DNA of 64,000 bases from Sulfomarinibacter sp963741385 (GTDB taxonomy: Bacteria; Acidobacteriota; Thermoanaerobaculia; Thermoanaerobaculales; Sulfomarinibacteraceae): the NCBI GenBank assembly GCA_963741385.1, contig CAVUHO010000010.1, forward strand, positions 558,001 through 622,000, in the 5' to 3' direction. The stretch's first letter is position 1. Each line of letters starts with the position of its first letter. Positions 1 through 8,285 of this stretch are shown here, piece after piece. The notes under the pieces are model-generated. The model was not told the DNA's origin and did no database searches. It saw nothing but the letters and a program-made list of their open reading frames with translations. The position numbers and the translations under genes were made by a program.

Positions 1-5
1 TGCTG

Positions 6-3000
6 GTGCCCGCGGTTCTGGTCGCCGCGTGGTGGCTGTGCCGCCTGCGCCCGCGCATTCGCCGCGCGGCCGTCACCGTCGTCGTCGCCGGCACCGTGCT
101 GTGGGGTATCGCCTATCTGTGGGCGTTTGCCGACCCTCACCCCCACCGGACGGCCTCTGAGTGGCTGGCACCGCTGCTCGAGGACGGCCAGGTCGTGGCC
201 TTCGAGACCTGGGACGAGACGATCTCCCTCGAAGGGGAGGGAGTCGCGGTCGAGCGGATCTCGCTGCCCTCCTACGACCTTCCCGACGACGAAGGCAAGG
301 CCCTCCGCTGGGCGACCGAACTGGCCCGCGCCGACTGGGTCGTCATGACCTCGAACCGGGTCCTGCGGACCGTGCTTGCCAACCCACAGAGGTTTCCACT
401 CACCGCACGCTTGTATCGCCTGCTGGTGGACGGCGAAGCGGGTTTCGAGCTCCTGACCCGGGTTCACCGCGGGCCGCGGATTTTCGGTCTCGAGTGGCCG
501 GTCCAGAGAGCCGACGAGAGCTTTGTCAATTACGAGTTTCCTCAGGTCCTGATCTTCCGTAGGGTGGCCGACGTATCGCCCGAAGAGCTCGTCGAGCGGG
601 TCCTGCGTCCGCTGCCGTACCTCGACGAACTCGGGTTTGCCGGTCTCGAACGCAGTCTGATCGAACCGGTTCCCTCGACGCCCGCGGTGCCCTCGGGAAG
701 GAGCCAGGTCATCGATCTCGCGGTGTGGATGCTGGTGATCAGCTGCCTCGGTCTCGCCACGTGGGTGCTCCTCCTGCCGCTGCTGAAACGACTGCCCGAC
801 GCCGGAATCGGCCTCGCGTTGACCACCGGCTGGATCCTGCCGGCCTGGATGCTGTGGCTGGGCAGCGAGCTCCGGATCTGGGCGATCAGCTCCGTCACCG
901 CCACCTGGCTCTTCCTGGCGTTGGTCGGCGTCGCCGCGGTGAGGGCGGCACGCGCACGACATGCAATCCTCTCAACCTTCCGCCGGCGCCGGGGCGCGAT
1001 CTTCAAAGTCCTGGTCGTCACCGCTTCGGTCGGCGTCTTTTTTCTCGTCGTCAGGGCCTTCAACCCCGCCATCTATTGGGGCGAGAAGCCGATGGACTTC
1101 GCGTTCCTCAACGCTTTTCTGCGCTCCCCCTCCTGGCCGCCCGCGGAGCCGTGGATGGCGGGCATGCCGCTCCACTACTACTACTTCGGTGAGGTCCTCG
1201 CCGCCTTTCCGATCCTGGTGACCGGCTGCAGCGCCGGCGTGGGCTACAACCTGATCGCGGCCGCGATCCCGGCCTTCGGCGCCGCGGTTCTCGCGGGCTT
1301 CGGGCTGGTGCTGGCCCGGCGGCGGCGTTGGTTCGCGGCCACGGTGCTGCCGTTGCTGATCCTCGCGACCGGAAACCTCGCCTGGCCGTGGCTGCTCGAC
1401 CTCGCGCACACAACCAAGATCTTCGACCTCTGGTGGGCAACCTCCCGGGTGGTCCCCGGTTTCGCCATCGACGAGTATCCGCTGTGGACCGCTCTGTTTG
1501 CCGACCTCCACGGCCACTTCATCGCGCTGCCGGTCCTGTTGGCGACGCTCTTCTGGGGTTGGGTCACCGTCCGGGCGGGCGGGCGGCAGTGGATGGCAGC
1601 CGCGGGTCTGTGCGGCCTCGGGGCGGCGGTCGTGGCTGCCACCAACCCATGGGATCTCTTCCTGCTCACCGCCACCCTTGCCGTCGGTACTGTGGCAGCC
1701 GCGAGACGCCCGCTGGTGGGTCTCGGACGACTGGCAGCGGCAGGCGCCTTCAGCCTGGCGGCGTCGTTACCGTTCGTCGTCGAGCTGGTTGCGGGGATCA
1801 ATGCGGGGGCCGGCGGACGCGGCCTCTTCCTCACCGACGCCGACTTCGCGCCGGCCTGGGCCGTGCTGCGCCACTTCGGGCTCTTCCTGGTGCCGCTCGC
1901 AGCACTCGCGCTCGTGATCCTCGGCCGGCGGTGGTGGCTCGCGCTGCCCGCCGCCGGGCTCGGGGTCCTCGGCGGTCTCGCCTTCAACTCCACCGCCGCC
2001 GCCCTCGCGCTGGCCGCCGCCGCCGTGTTCGGCATCGTCGCCGTTTCGCGCCGCCATCGCCTCGAACGTTTCGCGTGGGCGATGGCGACGCTCGGCTGCG
2101 TGGCGATCGCGGCCTGCGAACGGTTCACCCTGATCGACCGCATGAACACCCTGTTCAAGATCTACAACAACGTGTGGGTCGTGCTCGCGCTGGCACTCGC
2201 CGCACTGCTCCTGCGCACGCGCGGCGGGCACAGGAAATTGTTGTTCGCGATCTGGTTGCCCCTGCAATTGGTGGCTGCCGTCAACCTCCCGCTCGGAGTC
2301 GCCCAGGGCTGGCTTCAACCGCGGATCTCGTCGCCGCGACCGTCTTTGGACGGCCAGGCGTTTCTGGCCACCCGCGACCGCCAGACCTGGTTATTGGCCC
2401 ACGCTCTCCAGGGCGTCGCGCGCCCAGGCGACGTGGTCGCCGAGTCGGCCGGCGCCTCCTACTCTCAGAACACCAGAATCGTGATGCACACCGGTCAGCC
2501 GACCGTCGTCGGTTGGGAGTGGCACCTCCGCCAACGGGGGCAGTCGCTGGATGAGATCGGCGCCCGTTTCGAGGATCTGCGGACACTGTACTCGGGCCGC
2601 GACCAGCGTGCCCGGAGAGCCGTGCTGGACCGGTACGGCGTCCGGTGGGTGGTGCTCTCCGATCTCGAACGGCAGCAGTATGAGCTGCAAGGAGACGACC
2701 CTCTCCACGGCGTTCCCGGCCTCGTCCGGATCGCCGAGCGCGACGGTGCGGCTCTGTACTTTGTGGCCGGGGGCGGTTCCTCCCCGAGGCCGGTTGTCCC
2801 GGCCATGGAACTCCCGAAAGGCACCACAGTCATCGGCGCGCTGCCCGAGAACCCGCGCGCGGTCGTCCGCTCGCTGGCGCTCGACGGGACCGGCGCCCTC
2901 GTGACCCTGCACGATGGCCAGATGATCACCCTCGACCTCGGCGGCCGAAGGTCGGAAAACGTTCCGGCTCCTCCCTGCGATGTCGTGTCCGCGGCACGGT

Positions 3001-4283
3001 GGCGCAATGATCCGTGGGCCCTGTGCTCGGAGGGACAGACGCTCCGGCTCGACCGCGGGACGTGGCGCCCGGAGGGCCGGATCGCGAGCGGCGTCGGGTT
3101 GGTCGCCGACACCGGTCTGTGGGTGTGGGGCGACGACGGCGTGTGGCGACGAGACGGCGAGGCGTGGCAGAAGGAGTTTTCGGGCGCCGTGACGGCCGCC
3201 GCGGCACGCGGTGAGTGGCTCGCCTGGAGCGACGGGCGGACCATCCTGGTGGGGCGCGGCGAAGTCCCGGCGAAGGTCGCCGGAGCGCTCGACGGCGTCC
3301 ACTCTTTGGCGTGGCTGGGCGTCGACGTGGTGGCCGTCGACACCGGCGGGGTCCACCGGAGCGGCGGCGGGCTGCTGCCGTGGCATTCCATCCTTCCCGG
3401 CGTCGGGGAGATCGCCGCGGTTTCCGGGCGCGACCACAACCTGTGGCTGATTCGATCCGACGGCCTCATCGTCGAATCGGTCGCTCCCCGTTGTGCGTCG
3501 CCGTGGCAGAGCGAGCCCGGCTCGACGGGTGCCGGATTGCGAGAGCCTCGCGGTCTCGCGGTGTCGCCGAACGGCTGGTTTGCGGTCGCCGACACCCAGA
3601 ATAACCGCGTCCGCTGGTTCAACGCTCAGGGCGTCTGTCTCGACGAGTTCGGCAGCGACGGAACGGCGCCGGGCAGTTTCCGCGAGCCTTCGGGGCTAGC
3701 ATTGGCCGCCGACGGTACGCTCGCCGTCACCGACACCTGGAACGGGCGCATCCAGCTGATGCGCCCGAACGGCGCCATCGAGACGTTCGGTTCCGACCTG
3801 TTCGGGCCGCGCGATGCCCTGTGGGCGGCCGACGGCGGCCTGTTCGTGGCCGACACCGGCAATCGCCGACTGTTGCGGTTCGATCCCCCGAACTGGCAGG
3901 AGACGGTCGTGGCGACGCTGCCGGGTCCGGTGACCGGTCTGGCCCCGGTGTCGGGGCTGGTGGCCGCTGCCGTCCCGGTCGACGGCGCCGTGCTTCTGGT
4001 GGACCCGGAGTCGGGCGAGGTGGTGCGTCGCCTCGAGGTCCCCGGCTGGAGCAGCGGCGAACAGCAGGAGGCCTACCTCGCGGTGCTGCCTTCGGGAGAC
4101 CTGGCGGCCACCGCGCCCCGCACCGGCGAGGTGTGGCGGGTGGATCCGACCGGACGCAACCCCGCCCGGCTGCTGCGCGATGGTCTGCCCGGCGTCACTG
4201 CGGTCGCGCTGCTCCCGGACGGAGAGCTGCTGGTGTCGCTGACCTGGGAACATCGGCTCGAGAGGATCACTGTCGGCGACTGA
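6..4283 (+). CDS. DUF2298 (Chlor_Arch_YYY) multi-pass membrane protein with C-terminal NHL-like propeller, 5' end outside window
   Basis: This is a very large inner-membrane protein; the reading frame is still open at base 1, so the true N terminus lies outside the window. Residues 1-190 resemble the end of a GT-C (ArnT/PMT-like) glycosyltransferase: one or two membrane spans, then a soluble part beginning near HRTASEWLAPLL. The middle (about residues 240-770) has many hydrophobic segments and the DUF2298 hallmark EKPMDFAFLNAFLRSP near residue 358, followed by PLHYYYFGEV. The last 450 residues lack membrane spans and carry NHL-type repeats (GLAVSPNGWFAVADTQNNR near 1177, then ADTWNGRIQ and ADTGNRRLL), predicting an extracytoplasmic beta-propeller. 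Family knowledge places DUF2298 proteins among putative polyprenol-linked sugar transferases, but no substrate can be assigned. The GT-C/DUF2298/NHL fusion is the notable point. Confidence 0.8.
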   Translation: MPAVLVAAWWLCRLRPRIRRAAVTVVVAGTVLWGIAYLWAFADPHPHRTASEWLAPLLEDGQVVAFETWDETISLEGEGVAVERISLPSYDLPDDEGKALRWATELARADWVVMTSNRVLRTVLANPQRFPLTARLYRLLVDGEAGFELLTRVHRGPRIFGLEWPVQRADESFVNYEFPQVLIFRRVADVSPEELVERVLRPLPYLDELGFAGLERSLIEPVPSTPAVPSGRSQVIDLAVWMLVISCLGLATWVLLLPLLKRLPDAGIGLALTTGWILPAWMLWLGSELRIWAISSVTATWLFLALVGVAAVRAARARHAILSTFRRRRGAIFKVLVVTASVGVFFLVVRAFNPAIYWGEKPMDFAFLNAFLRSPSWPPAEPWMAGMPLHYYYFGEVLAAFPILVTGCSAGVGYNLIAAAIPAFGAAVLAGFGLVLARRRRWFAATVLPLLILATGNLAWPWLLDLAHTTKIFDLWWATSRVVPGFAIDEYPLWTALFADLHGHFIALPVLLATLFWGWVTVRAGGRQWMAAAGLCGLGAAVVAATNPWDLFLLTATLAVGTVAAARRPLVGLGRLAAAGAFSLAASLPFVVELVAGINAGAGGRGLFLTDADFAPAWAVLRHFGLFLVPLAALALVILGRRWWLALPAAGLGVLGGLAFNSTAAALALAAAAVFGIVAVSRRHRLERFAWAMATLGCVAIAACERFTLIDRMNTLFKIYNNVWVVLALALAALLLRTRGGHRKLLFAIWLPLQLVAAVNLPLGVAQGWLQPRISSPRPSLDGQAFLATRDRQTWLLAHALQGVARPGDVVAESAGASYSQNTRIVMHTGQPTVVGWEWHLRQRGQSLDEIGARFEDLRTLYSGRDQRARRAVLDRYGVRWVVLSDLERQQYELQGDDPLHGVPGLVRIAERDGAALYFVAGGGSSPRPVVPAMELPKGTTVIGALPENPRAVVRSLALDGTGALVTLHDGQMITLDLGGRRSENVPAPPCDVVSAARWRNDPWALCSEGQTLRLDRGTWRPEGRIASGVGLVADTGLWVWGDDGVWRRDGEAWQKEFSGAVTAAAARGEWLAWSDGRTILVGRGEVPAKVAGALDGVHSLAWLGVDVVAVDTGGVHRSGGGLLPWHSILPGVGEIAAVSGRDHNLWLIRSDGLIVESVAPRCASPWQSEPGSTGAGLREPRGLAVSPNGWFAVADTQNNRVRWFNAQGVCLDEFGSDGTAPGSFREPSGLALAADGTLAVTDTWNGRIQLMRPNGAIETFGSDLFGPRDALWAADGGLFVADTGNRRLLRFDPPNWQETVVATLPGPVTGLAPVSGLVAAAVPVDGAVLLVDPESGEVVRRLEVPGWSSGEQQEAYLAVLPSGDLAATAPRTGEVWRVDPTGRNPARLLRDGLPGVTAVALLPDGELLVSLTWEHRLERITVGD

Positions 4284-4499
4284 TCGCGGTCCTGGGGCAG
4301 TGGCCGGTCGCTTCGCGACCTGGCAGTTGGGCGATGAGGCAGTGAAGGGTGGAACAGTTCGCGAGATAACGCACGAGTCACAACCCATGGTCGCGATTCC
4401 ATTTCCAAACCCTCAATAACCGGGCCACGGTCCAGCGACACCGCCTCATGGCCCCATCGCCCCATGGCCTCAAAGCTCAAGCCCAGCTACGATCGAGGG

Positions 4500-5249
4500 G
4501 TGGCAACCGAGAAGAAACGGCTCGACGTCGTGCTCACCGAGCGCGGTCTGGCGCCATCGAGGGCGCGGGCCCAGGCCCTGATTCTCGCCCGCAAGGTCAC
4601 TGTTGACGGCTCGGTCGAGAGCAAGGCCGGCGCCCAGGTCGGCCCCGCAGCGATCATCGAGATCGCCGTACCCGACCACCCCTACGTGTCCCGCGGCGCG
4701 CTCAAGCTGGCCGCCGCACTGGATGCATTCGACATCTCCCCCGCCGGTCTCGACTGTCTCGACGTCGGCGCCTCCACCGGCGGGTTCACCGATCTCTGCC
4801 TGCAACGCGGCGCCGCGCGGGTGATCGCCCTCGACGTCGGACGCGGACAACTCGACTGGCGGCTGCGGACCGATCCGCGGGTCATCGTCGTCGAGGGCGT
4901 CAACGCCCGCCACCTGGGTGAAGAAACGCTGCCTTTTGCCGCCGCGCTGGCGACGGTGGACGTCTCGTTCATCTCGCTCCGGCTGGTGGTGCCGGCCCTT
5001 CTGCCCCATCTTCTCCCCGGTGCGTGGCTCGTCTGCCTCGTCAAACCACAGTTTGAAGCCGGCCGTGACCAGGTCGGCAAGGGAGGGATCGTGCGTGACG
5101 AGACGGTCCGCCGCCAGGTCATCGATGCCACCATCGAGGCGCTGACTGCACTCGGTCTGACGCCGGTCGGCAGTGTGCCGTCGCCGATCCGCGGCCAGAA
5201 GGGCAACCTCGAAGAACTCGCGGTGTTCCGGGTATCATCTTCACCTTGA
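4500..5249 (+). CDS. tlyA: TlyA family rRNA 2'-O-methyltransferase (hemolysin A family)
   Basis: Predicted SAM-dependent 2'-O-methyltransferase acting on 16S/23S rRNA (known role of the family). An S4 RNA-binding domain covers residues 4-60 (RLDVVLTERGLAPSRARAQA). An FtsJ-like fold follows with the SAM loop LDVGASTGGFTDLCLQRGA and the late motif VKPQFEAGRDQVGKGGIVRD. I chose GTG at 4500 over the in-frame ATG at 4464 because the family starts directly with the RLDxxL segment. The GTG has no good Shine-Dalgarno but has TACGAT 6 nt upstream (4488-4493), the geometry of a leaderless mRNA. Length is 249 aa, normal for the family. The OsmC gene follows after 10 nt, so the two may be co-transcribed. 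Confidence 0.9.
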   Translation: MATEKKRLDVVLTERGLAPSRARAQALILARKVTVDGSVESKAGAQVGPAAIIEIAVPDHPYVSRGALKLAAALDAFDISPAGLDCLDVGASTGGFTDLCLQRGAARVIALDVGRGQLDWRLRTDPRVIVVEGVNARHLGEETLPFAAALATVDVSFISLRLVVPALLPHLLPGAWLVCLVKPQFEAGRDQVGKGGIVRDETVRRQVIDATIEALTALGLTPVGSVPSPIRGQKGNLEELAVFRVSSSP

Positions 5250-5259
5250 AGGAGGAACG

Positions 5260-5670
5260 ATGAGCAGCCAGATGACCGTGACCTTTCCCGGCGGCAAAGG
5301 AGTGACAGCGAGCTTCAAGGGCTTCGAGATCGTCACCGACCAGAGCCGGGAGCACGGCGGCGACGGCGACGCTCCCGAACCGTTCGACCTTTTCCTCGCC
5401 TCGCTGGCGACATGCGCCGGGATCTACGTCTTGAGCTTCTGCCAGAACAGGAGCCTGCCCACTGACGGCATCCGGGTGGTGCAGAGCTGGGACCGCGACG
5501 AAAAGAGCGGACAGCTGACCGAAGTCCGGATCGCCATCGAGGTGCCCCCGGAGTTCCCCGACAAGTACCACGACGCGCTCGTCCGGGTGGCCAACAAGTG
5601 CGCCGTCAAGAAGGTCATCGAAGATCCCCCGGAGTTTGTGGTGGAAACGGTGGTCAATTCTCAGTTTTGA
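5260..5670 (+). CDS. OsmC family protein (peroxide/redox-related)
   Basis: Small cytoplasmic OsmC/Ohr-fold protein of 136 aa. The start is ATG 5260, preceded by GGAGG at 5251-5255. The two conserved cysteines of the family are visible: one in FLASLATCAGIYVLSFC, at the start of the long helix, and one in VANKCAVKKV. OsmC and Ohr members reduce organic hydroperoxides through this cysteine pair. This member resembles the YhfA/OsmC-like branch more than Ohr, so the substrate is uncertain. The stop codon lies inside the left arm of an AT-rich inverted repeat, so the last codons (NSQF) are partly made by the repeat. Confidence 0.88.
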   Translation: MSSQMTVTFPGGKGVTASFKGFEIVTDQSREHGGDGDAPEPFDLFLASLATCAGIYVLSFCQNRSLPTDGIRVVQSWDRDEKSGQLTEVRIAIEVPPEFPDKYHDALVRVANKCAVKKVIEDPPEFVVETVVNSQF

Positions 5671-5759
5671 ATTTTGAATTTTGAATTCCCACCCGTCCTC
5701 CCCCGTCAGTGGGGTGGATGGAGGGTCATTCAAAATTGAGAATTCAAAATTCAAAATTC
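5669..5759. repeat. AT-rich inverted repeat element, copy 1
   Basis: Perfect 20-bp arms built from a TTTGAAT heptamer (5669-5688) and its complement ATTCAAA (5740-5759) flank a 51-nt GC-rich core. Further heptamer-like bases extend both arms outwards. The element sits between the convergent OsmC and PhoH genes, where the hairpin could act as a bidirectional terminator. It differs sharply in base composition from its surroundings. A second element of the same architecture lies at 8181-8282. Confidence 0.8.
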
Positions 5760-5773
5760 GGCCCGAAGGGCCG

Positions 5774-7285
5774 TCAGAGCTGGTCGGCGCGAGTGGAGAT
5801 CGGTCCGCGGTAGTTGTGCTCCAGACGCACCTGCGCGACCTGAGGGCCGAAGCCCTTGTACGTCTCCTTGATTCGGGTCAGGGCGTTGGACCGCCAGTCC
5901 ACGTAGGGATTGTCGATCTGCACCGGGTCGAGGCAGCCGGCGAGGGCCACCTTTGAGGTCGCGCAAAAGCGGCTCATCAGCGTTTTGGCGAGGTGGCGGT
6001 CACCGTTCTGGAGCTCATCCACCAGCACGATGGACCGCTCGATATCGAGGCCTCGAAGCATCGACGTGGAAACCATCGTCAGACGGTCGGTGGAGCGCAG
6101 CTCCTCCATGAAATCGTGTTCGTTGGACAGCGACAGCGATCGAACCGCCTGAAAAAACGGCTCGAGCCACGGCGACAGTTTGCTCTCGTAGTCGCCCGGC
6201 AGATAGCCGAGGTCGTACTGGCTCGAGGCGTGCTCCGGGCGCAGCAGCAGGAGTCCGTGATCGTAACCGTAGTCCGGGGTCAACGGCTGCGAGTGCGGTG
6301 CGACCCGCCAGGTGGTGGGTTGGCCTATCAGCATGTAGAGACCGGCCGCCACCATCATCCTCGTCTTGCCCGAACCGGCCGGGCCGTCCAGCACCAACAA
6401 CTGGATATCGGGGTCGAGCAAAAACTCCATCCCCAGGATCTGCTGTGGATCGCGCGGTGTGAAGCCGAGAACCGGACGTGGTTTGTAGGCGGCCCGCTTG
6501 CGGTCCCAGTATTGGGCAAAGCGCAGGTCCTCGACCTGTTCCAGGTCGGGGTTGCAACGGGTGATGATGACATCGTCACCACACCGCACCACCACACCCA
6601 GGTTCCACAGCAGCTCGACGGGTTCTGCAAAATGGAGATCGGAAAACGGGAGGGCGCGCTCGCCGGGAGCGCCGCTGTCGAGAAACCGCTGGACCGCGTC
6701 TCCGTCGACCTCGCCCTCCACCACGCCCCGGTAGATCTGGTCGACGCTGTCGAGGGTGACCTTGCCGTAGCGCAGGTTCTCGGCGGCGATCGACAACGCG
6801 TCGCATTTCAGGAGGAGGTTGGAGTCCTCGGAGATCACCACCACCTCGTAGCCGGGGTGGCCGTTCGACCTGGCGACGTCAGCGATGCGCTGGGCGGCGG
6901 CGAGGATGAGGTTGTCGCCCGATTCGGTCGGGTAGGGGGCCGCGACCACCCCATCCGGTTCCCAAGCGAGGATGCCGCCGGCCGGGGTCCTGCGAAATTC
7001 CTCGGCGCCGGTCTGGTGCTTGAAGAGGCGTTCCACGCTGTGGTGGATCAACTGGTGGCGCCGGTATTCCAACATCTTGCGCATCACCAGCCGCGCCGCA
7101 TGTCGAACCCCATCGGACTTCGAACGCGAGGCCTGGAGGCGGCCGAGCTCTTCGATGACCTGATGCAGGAGCACCACGATATTGCCCCCCGTCAGGAGAC
7201 GATCGAGGGCGTCGGGGTTTTCGATAAGCGCCGATGTGTCCGGGATATAGACTGTGCCGGAGAGGCCGTCAACTATGTTGTTCAT
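5774..7285 (-). CDS. PIN domain-PhoH ATPase fusion protein
   Basis: Cytoplasmic 503-aa protein joining an N-terminal PIN nuclease-like domain (acidic residues in YIPDTSALIENPDAL, residues 13-27; region to about 150) to a C-terminal PhoH-type P-loop ATPase. Walker A is LDGPAGSGKTRMM near residue 307; Walker B is SIVLVDELQNGD near 415. The closing segment ends VRLEHNYRGPISTRADQL. Proteins of this PhoH2 layout are proposed RNA helicase/RNases in other bacteria, often linked to RNA turnover; that role is inferred here. The ATG at 7285 has no Shine-Dalgarno; TAAACT lies 8 nt upstream on the coding strand (7294-7299). It diverges from the thiamine pyrophosphokinase gene across 66 bp. Confidence 0.9.
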   Translation of the reverse strand: MNNIVDGLSGTVYIPDTSALIENPDALDRLLTGGNIVVLLHQVIEELGRLQASRSKSDGVRHAARLVMRKMLEYRRHQLIHHSVERLFKHQTGAEEFRRTPAGGILAWEPDGVVAAPYPTESGDNLILAAAQRIADVARSNGHPGYEVVVISEDSNLLLKCDALSIAAENLRYGKVTLDSVDQIYRGVVEGEVDGDAVQRFLDSGAPGERALPFSDLHFAEPVELLWNLGVVVRCGDDVIITRCNPDLEQVEDLRFAQYWDRKRAAYKPRPVLGFTPRDPQQILGMEFLLDPDIQLLVLDGPAGSGKTRMMVAAGLYMLIGQPTTWRVAPHSQPLTPDYGYDHGLLLLRPEHASSQYDLGYLPGDYESKLSPWLEPFFQAVRSLSLSNEHDFMEELRSTDRLTMVSTSMLRGLDIERSIVLVDELQNGDRHLAKTLMSRFCATSKVALAGCLDPVQIDNPYVDWRSNALTRIKETYKGFGPQVAQVRLEHNYRGPISTRADQL

Positions 7286-7351
7286 CGGTACTTAGTTTAA
7301 CACCAATGGGTTCCCGGTGGCAGGCGGCCGCCGCTCCTGTACCATCACTCC

Positions 7352-7993
7352 ATGACACGCGTTGACGGGGTTCTGGTTGCGAACGCTCCTCTCCGATGGA
7401 CACCACGACTGACCGCCCTCGCTACCGGCGCCGGTGTCCTGTTGGCGGCTGACGGCGGCGCCAACCACCTCGCCCGGATCGGGCTCCGCCCGGTCTCGGT
7501 CATCGGCGACCTGGACTCCATCAGCGGGCCGACCCGCGCATGGCTCACAGAGGCGGTTATGGTCGAACGGGCGGATCAGGACCGCACCGATCTCGACAAG
7601 GCCCTGGAACACGCGTTCGACGATCTGGGGCTCGAGGAAGTCACGGTGCTCGCCGCGACCGGAGGCCGGGCCGACCACGACGTCGGCAATCTGGGTTTGC
7701 TGGCGCGTCTGGCCCTCGGGAGCCGGCTCATCTTCGAAGGCGAGGCGCACCGATTGCTGGCGGCGTACGGCGAACTCAGACTCGAGTCGGTGCCCGGCGA
7801 GACCTGGTCATTCTGGACCTATGATCCCGCTGTCCGGGTGACCATCGAAGGCGTCCGCTGGCCGCTCGAGAACGCGGCGCTGGACGCCGGAGGACTGCCG
7901 TCGATCTCCAACGAGGCAATTCGAGACGAGGTGAGAGTCCGAGCCGAGGGTGGAGCTGTCATCGTCATGCGCCAGCATGACGCCTCAATTTAA
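7352..7993 (+). CDS. thiamine pyrophosphokinase
   Basis: Transfers pyrophosphate from ATP to thiamine to give thiamine diphosphate, in the cytosol. All family motifs are present in its 213 aa: ADGGANHL (residue 33), VIGDLDSI (50), DQDRTDLDKAL (74), GGRADHDVGNL (104) and, in the C-terminal beta domain, LPSISNEA. The ATG at 7352 lacks a Shine-Dalgarno; TACCAT sits 6 nt upstream (7340-7345), suggesting a leaderless transcript. A strong hairpin terminator begins at the stop codon. Length is typical for a bacterial enzyme. Confidence 0.95.
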   Translation: MTRVDGVLVANAPLRWTPRLTALATGAGVLLAADGGANHLARIGLRPVSVIGDLDSISGPTRAWLTEAVMVERADQDRTDLDKALEHAFDDLGLEEVTVLAATGGRADHDVGNLGLLARLALGSRLIFEGEAHRLLAAYGELRLESVPGETWSFWTYDPAVRVTIEGVRWPLENAALDAGGLPSISNEAIRDEVRVRAEGGAVIVMRQHDASI

Positions 7994-8016
7994 AAAACCG
8001 GCGTTCGCCGGTTTTT
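7992..8016. terminator. bidirectional rho-independent terminator
   Basis: An 11-bp perfect stem, AAAAACCGGCG/CGCCGGTTTTT, with a 2-nt centre gives a T-run on either strand. It can end the thiamine pyrophosphokinase transcript on the plus strand and the tRNA-Gln transcript on the minus strand. Confidence 0.88.
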
Positions 8017-8026
8017 GAAATTGAAA

Positions 8027-8100
8027 TGGCTGGGGTGCAGGGATTCGAACCCCAATACTACGGTCCAGAGCCGCATGTCCTGCCGTTGGACGACACCCCA
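8027..8100 (-). tRNA. tRNA-Gln (anticodon CTG)
   Basis: On the minus strand the sequence runs from a TGGGGTG acceptor strand to CACCCCA-G-CCA, with the CCA end encoded. The T arm contains GGTTCGAATCC. The anticodon stem TGCGG/CCGTA closes the loop CTCTGGA, giving anticodon CTG (reads CAG). Length is 74 nt. Confidence 0.95.
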
Positions 8101-8124
8101 ACACGGTCTCAAACAGGGGCGGAG

Positions 8125-8152
8125 ATTATATCAACGGCACCTCTTTGGTCAA
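8125..8152 (-). promoter_or_regulatory. sigma-70 promoter of tRNA-Gln
   Basis: On the minus strand there is TTGACC (8147-8152), a 16-nt spacer and a perfect TATAAT (8125-8130). Transcription would begin about 18 nt upstream of the mature tRNA 5' end. Confidence 0.85.
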
Positions 8153-8180
8153 CACGCGAGATTTCCGAACAATTCAATCA

Positions 8181-8282
8181 TGAATTTTGAATTATGAATT
8201 TTAAATTTCGGACCCCCAAAACACCCTGGGCGAAGGTGGCCCGGGCGGCAATTCAAAATTCAAAACTAAGAATTCAAAATTA
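8181..8282. repeat. AT-rich inverted repeat element, copy 2
   Basis: Same architecture as 5669-5759: heptamer-type AT arms (TGAATTTTGAATT at 8181-8193 and its exact complement at 8250-8262, with further TTTGAAT-like units) enclose a GC-rich core of about 40 nt. It lies between the glutamate dehydrogenase stop codon and the tRNA-Gln promoter and may terminate the gdhA transcript. Confidence 0.75.
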
Positions 8283-8285
8283 CTG

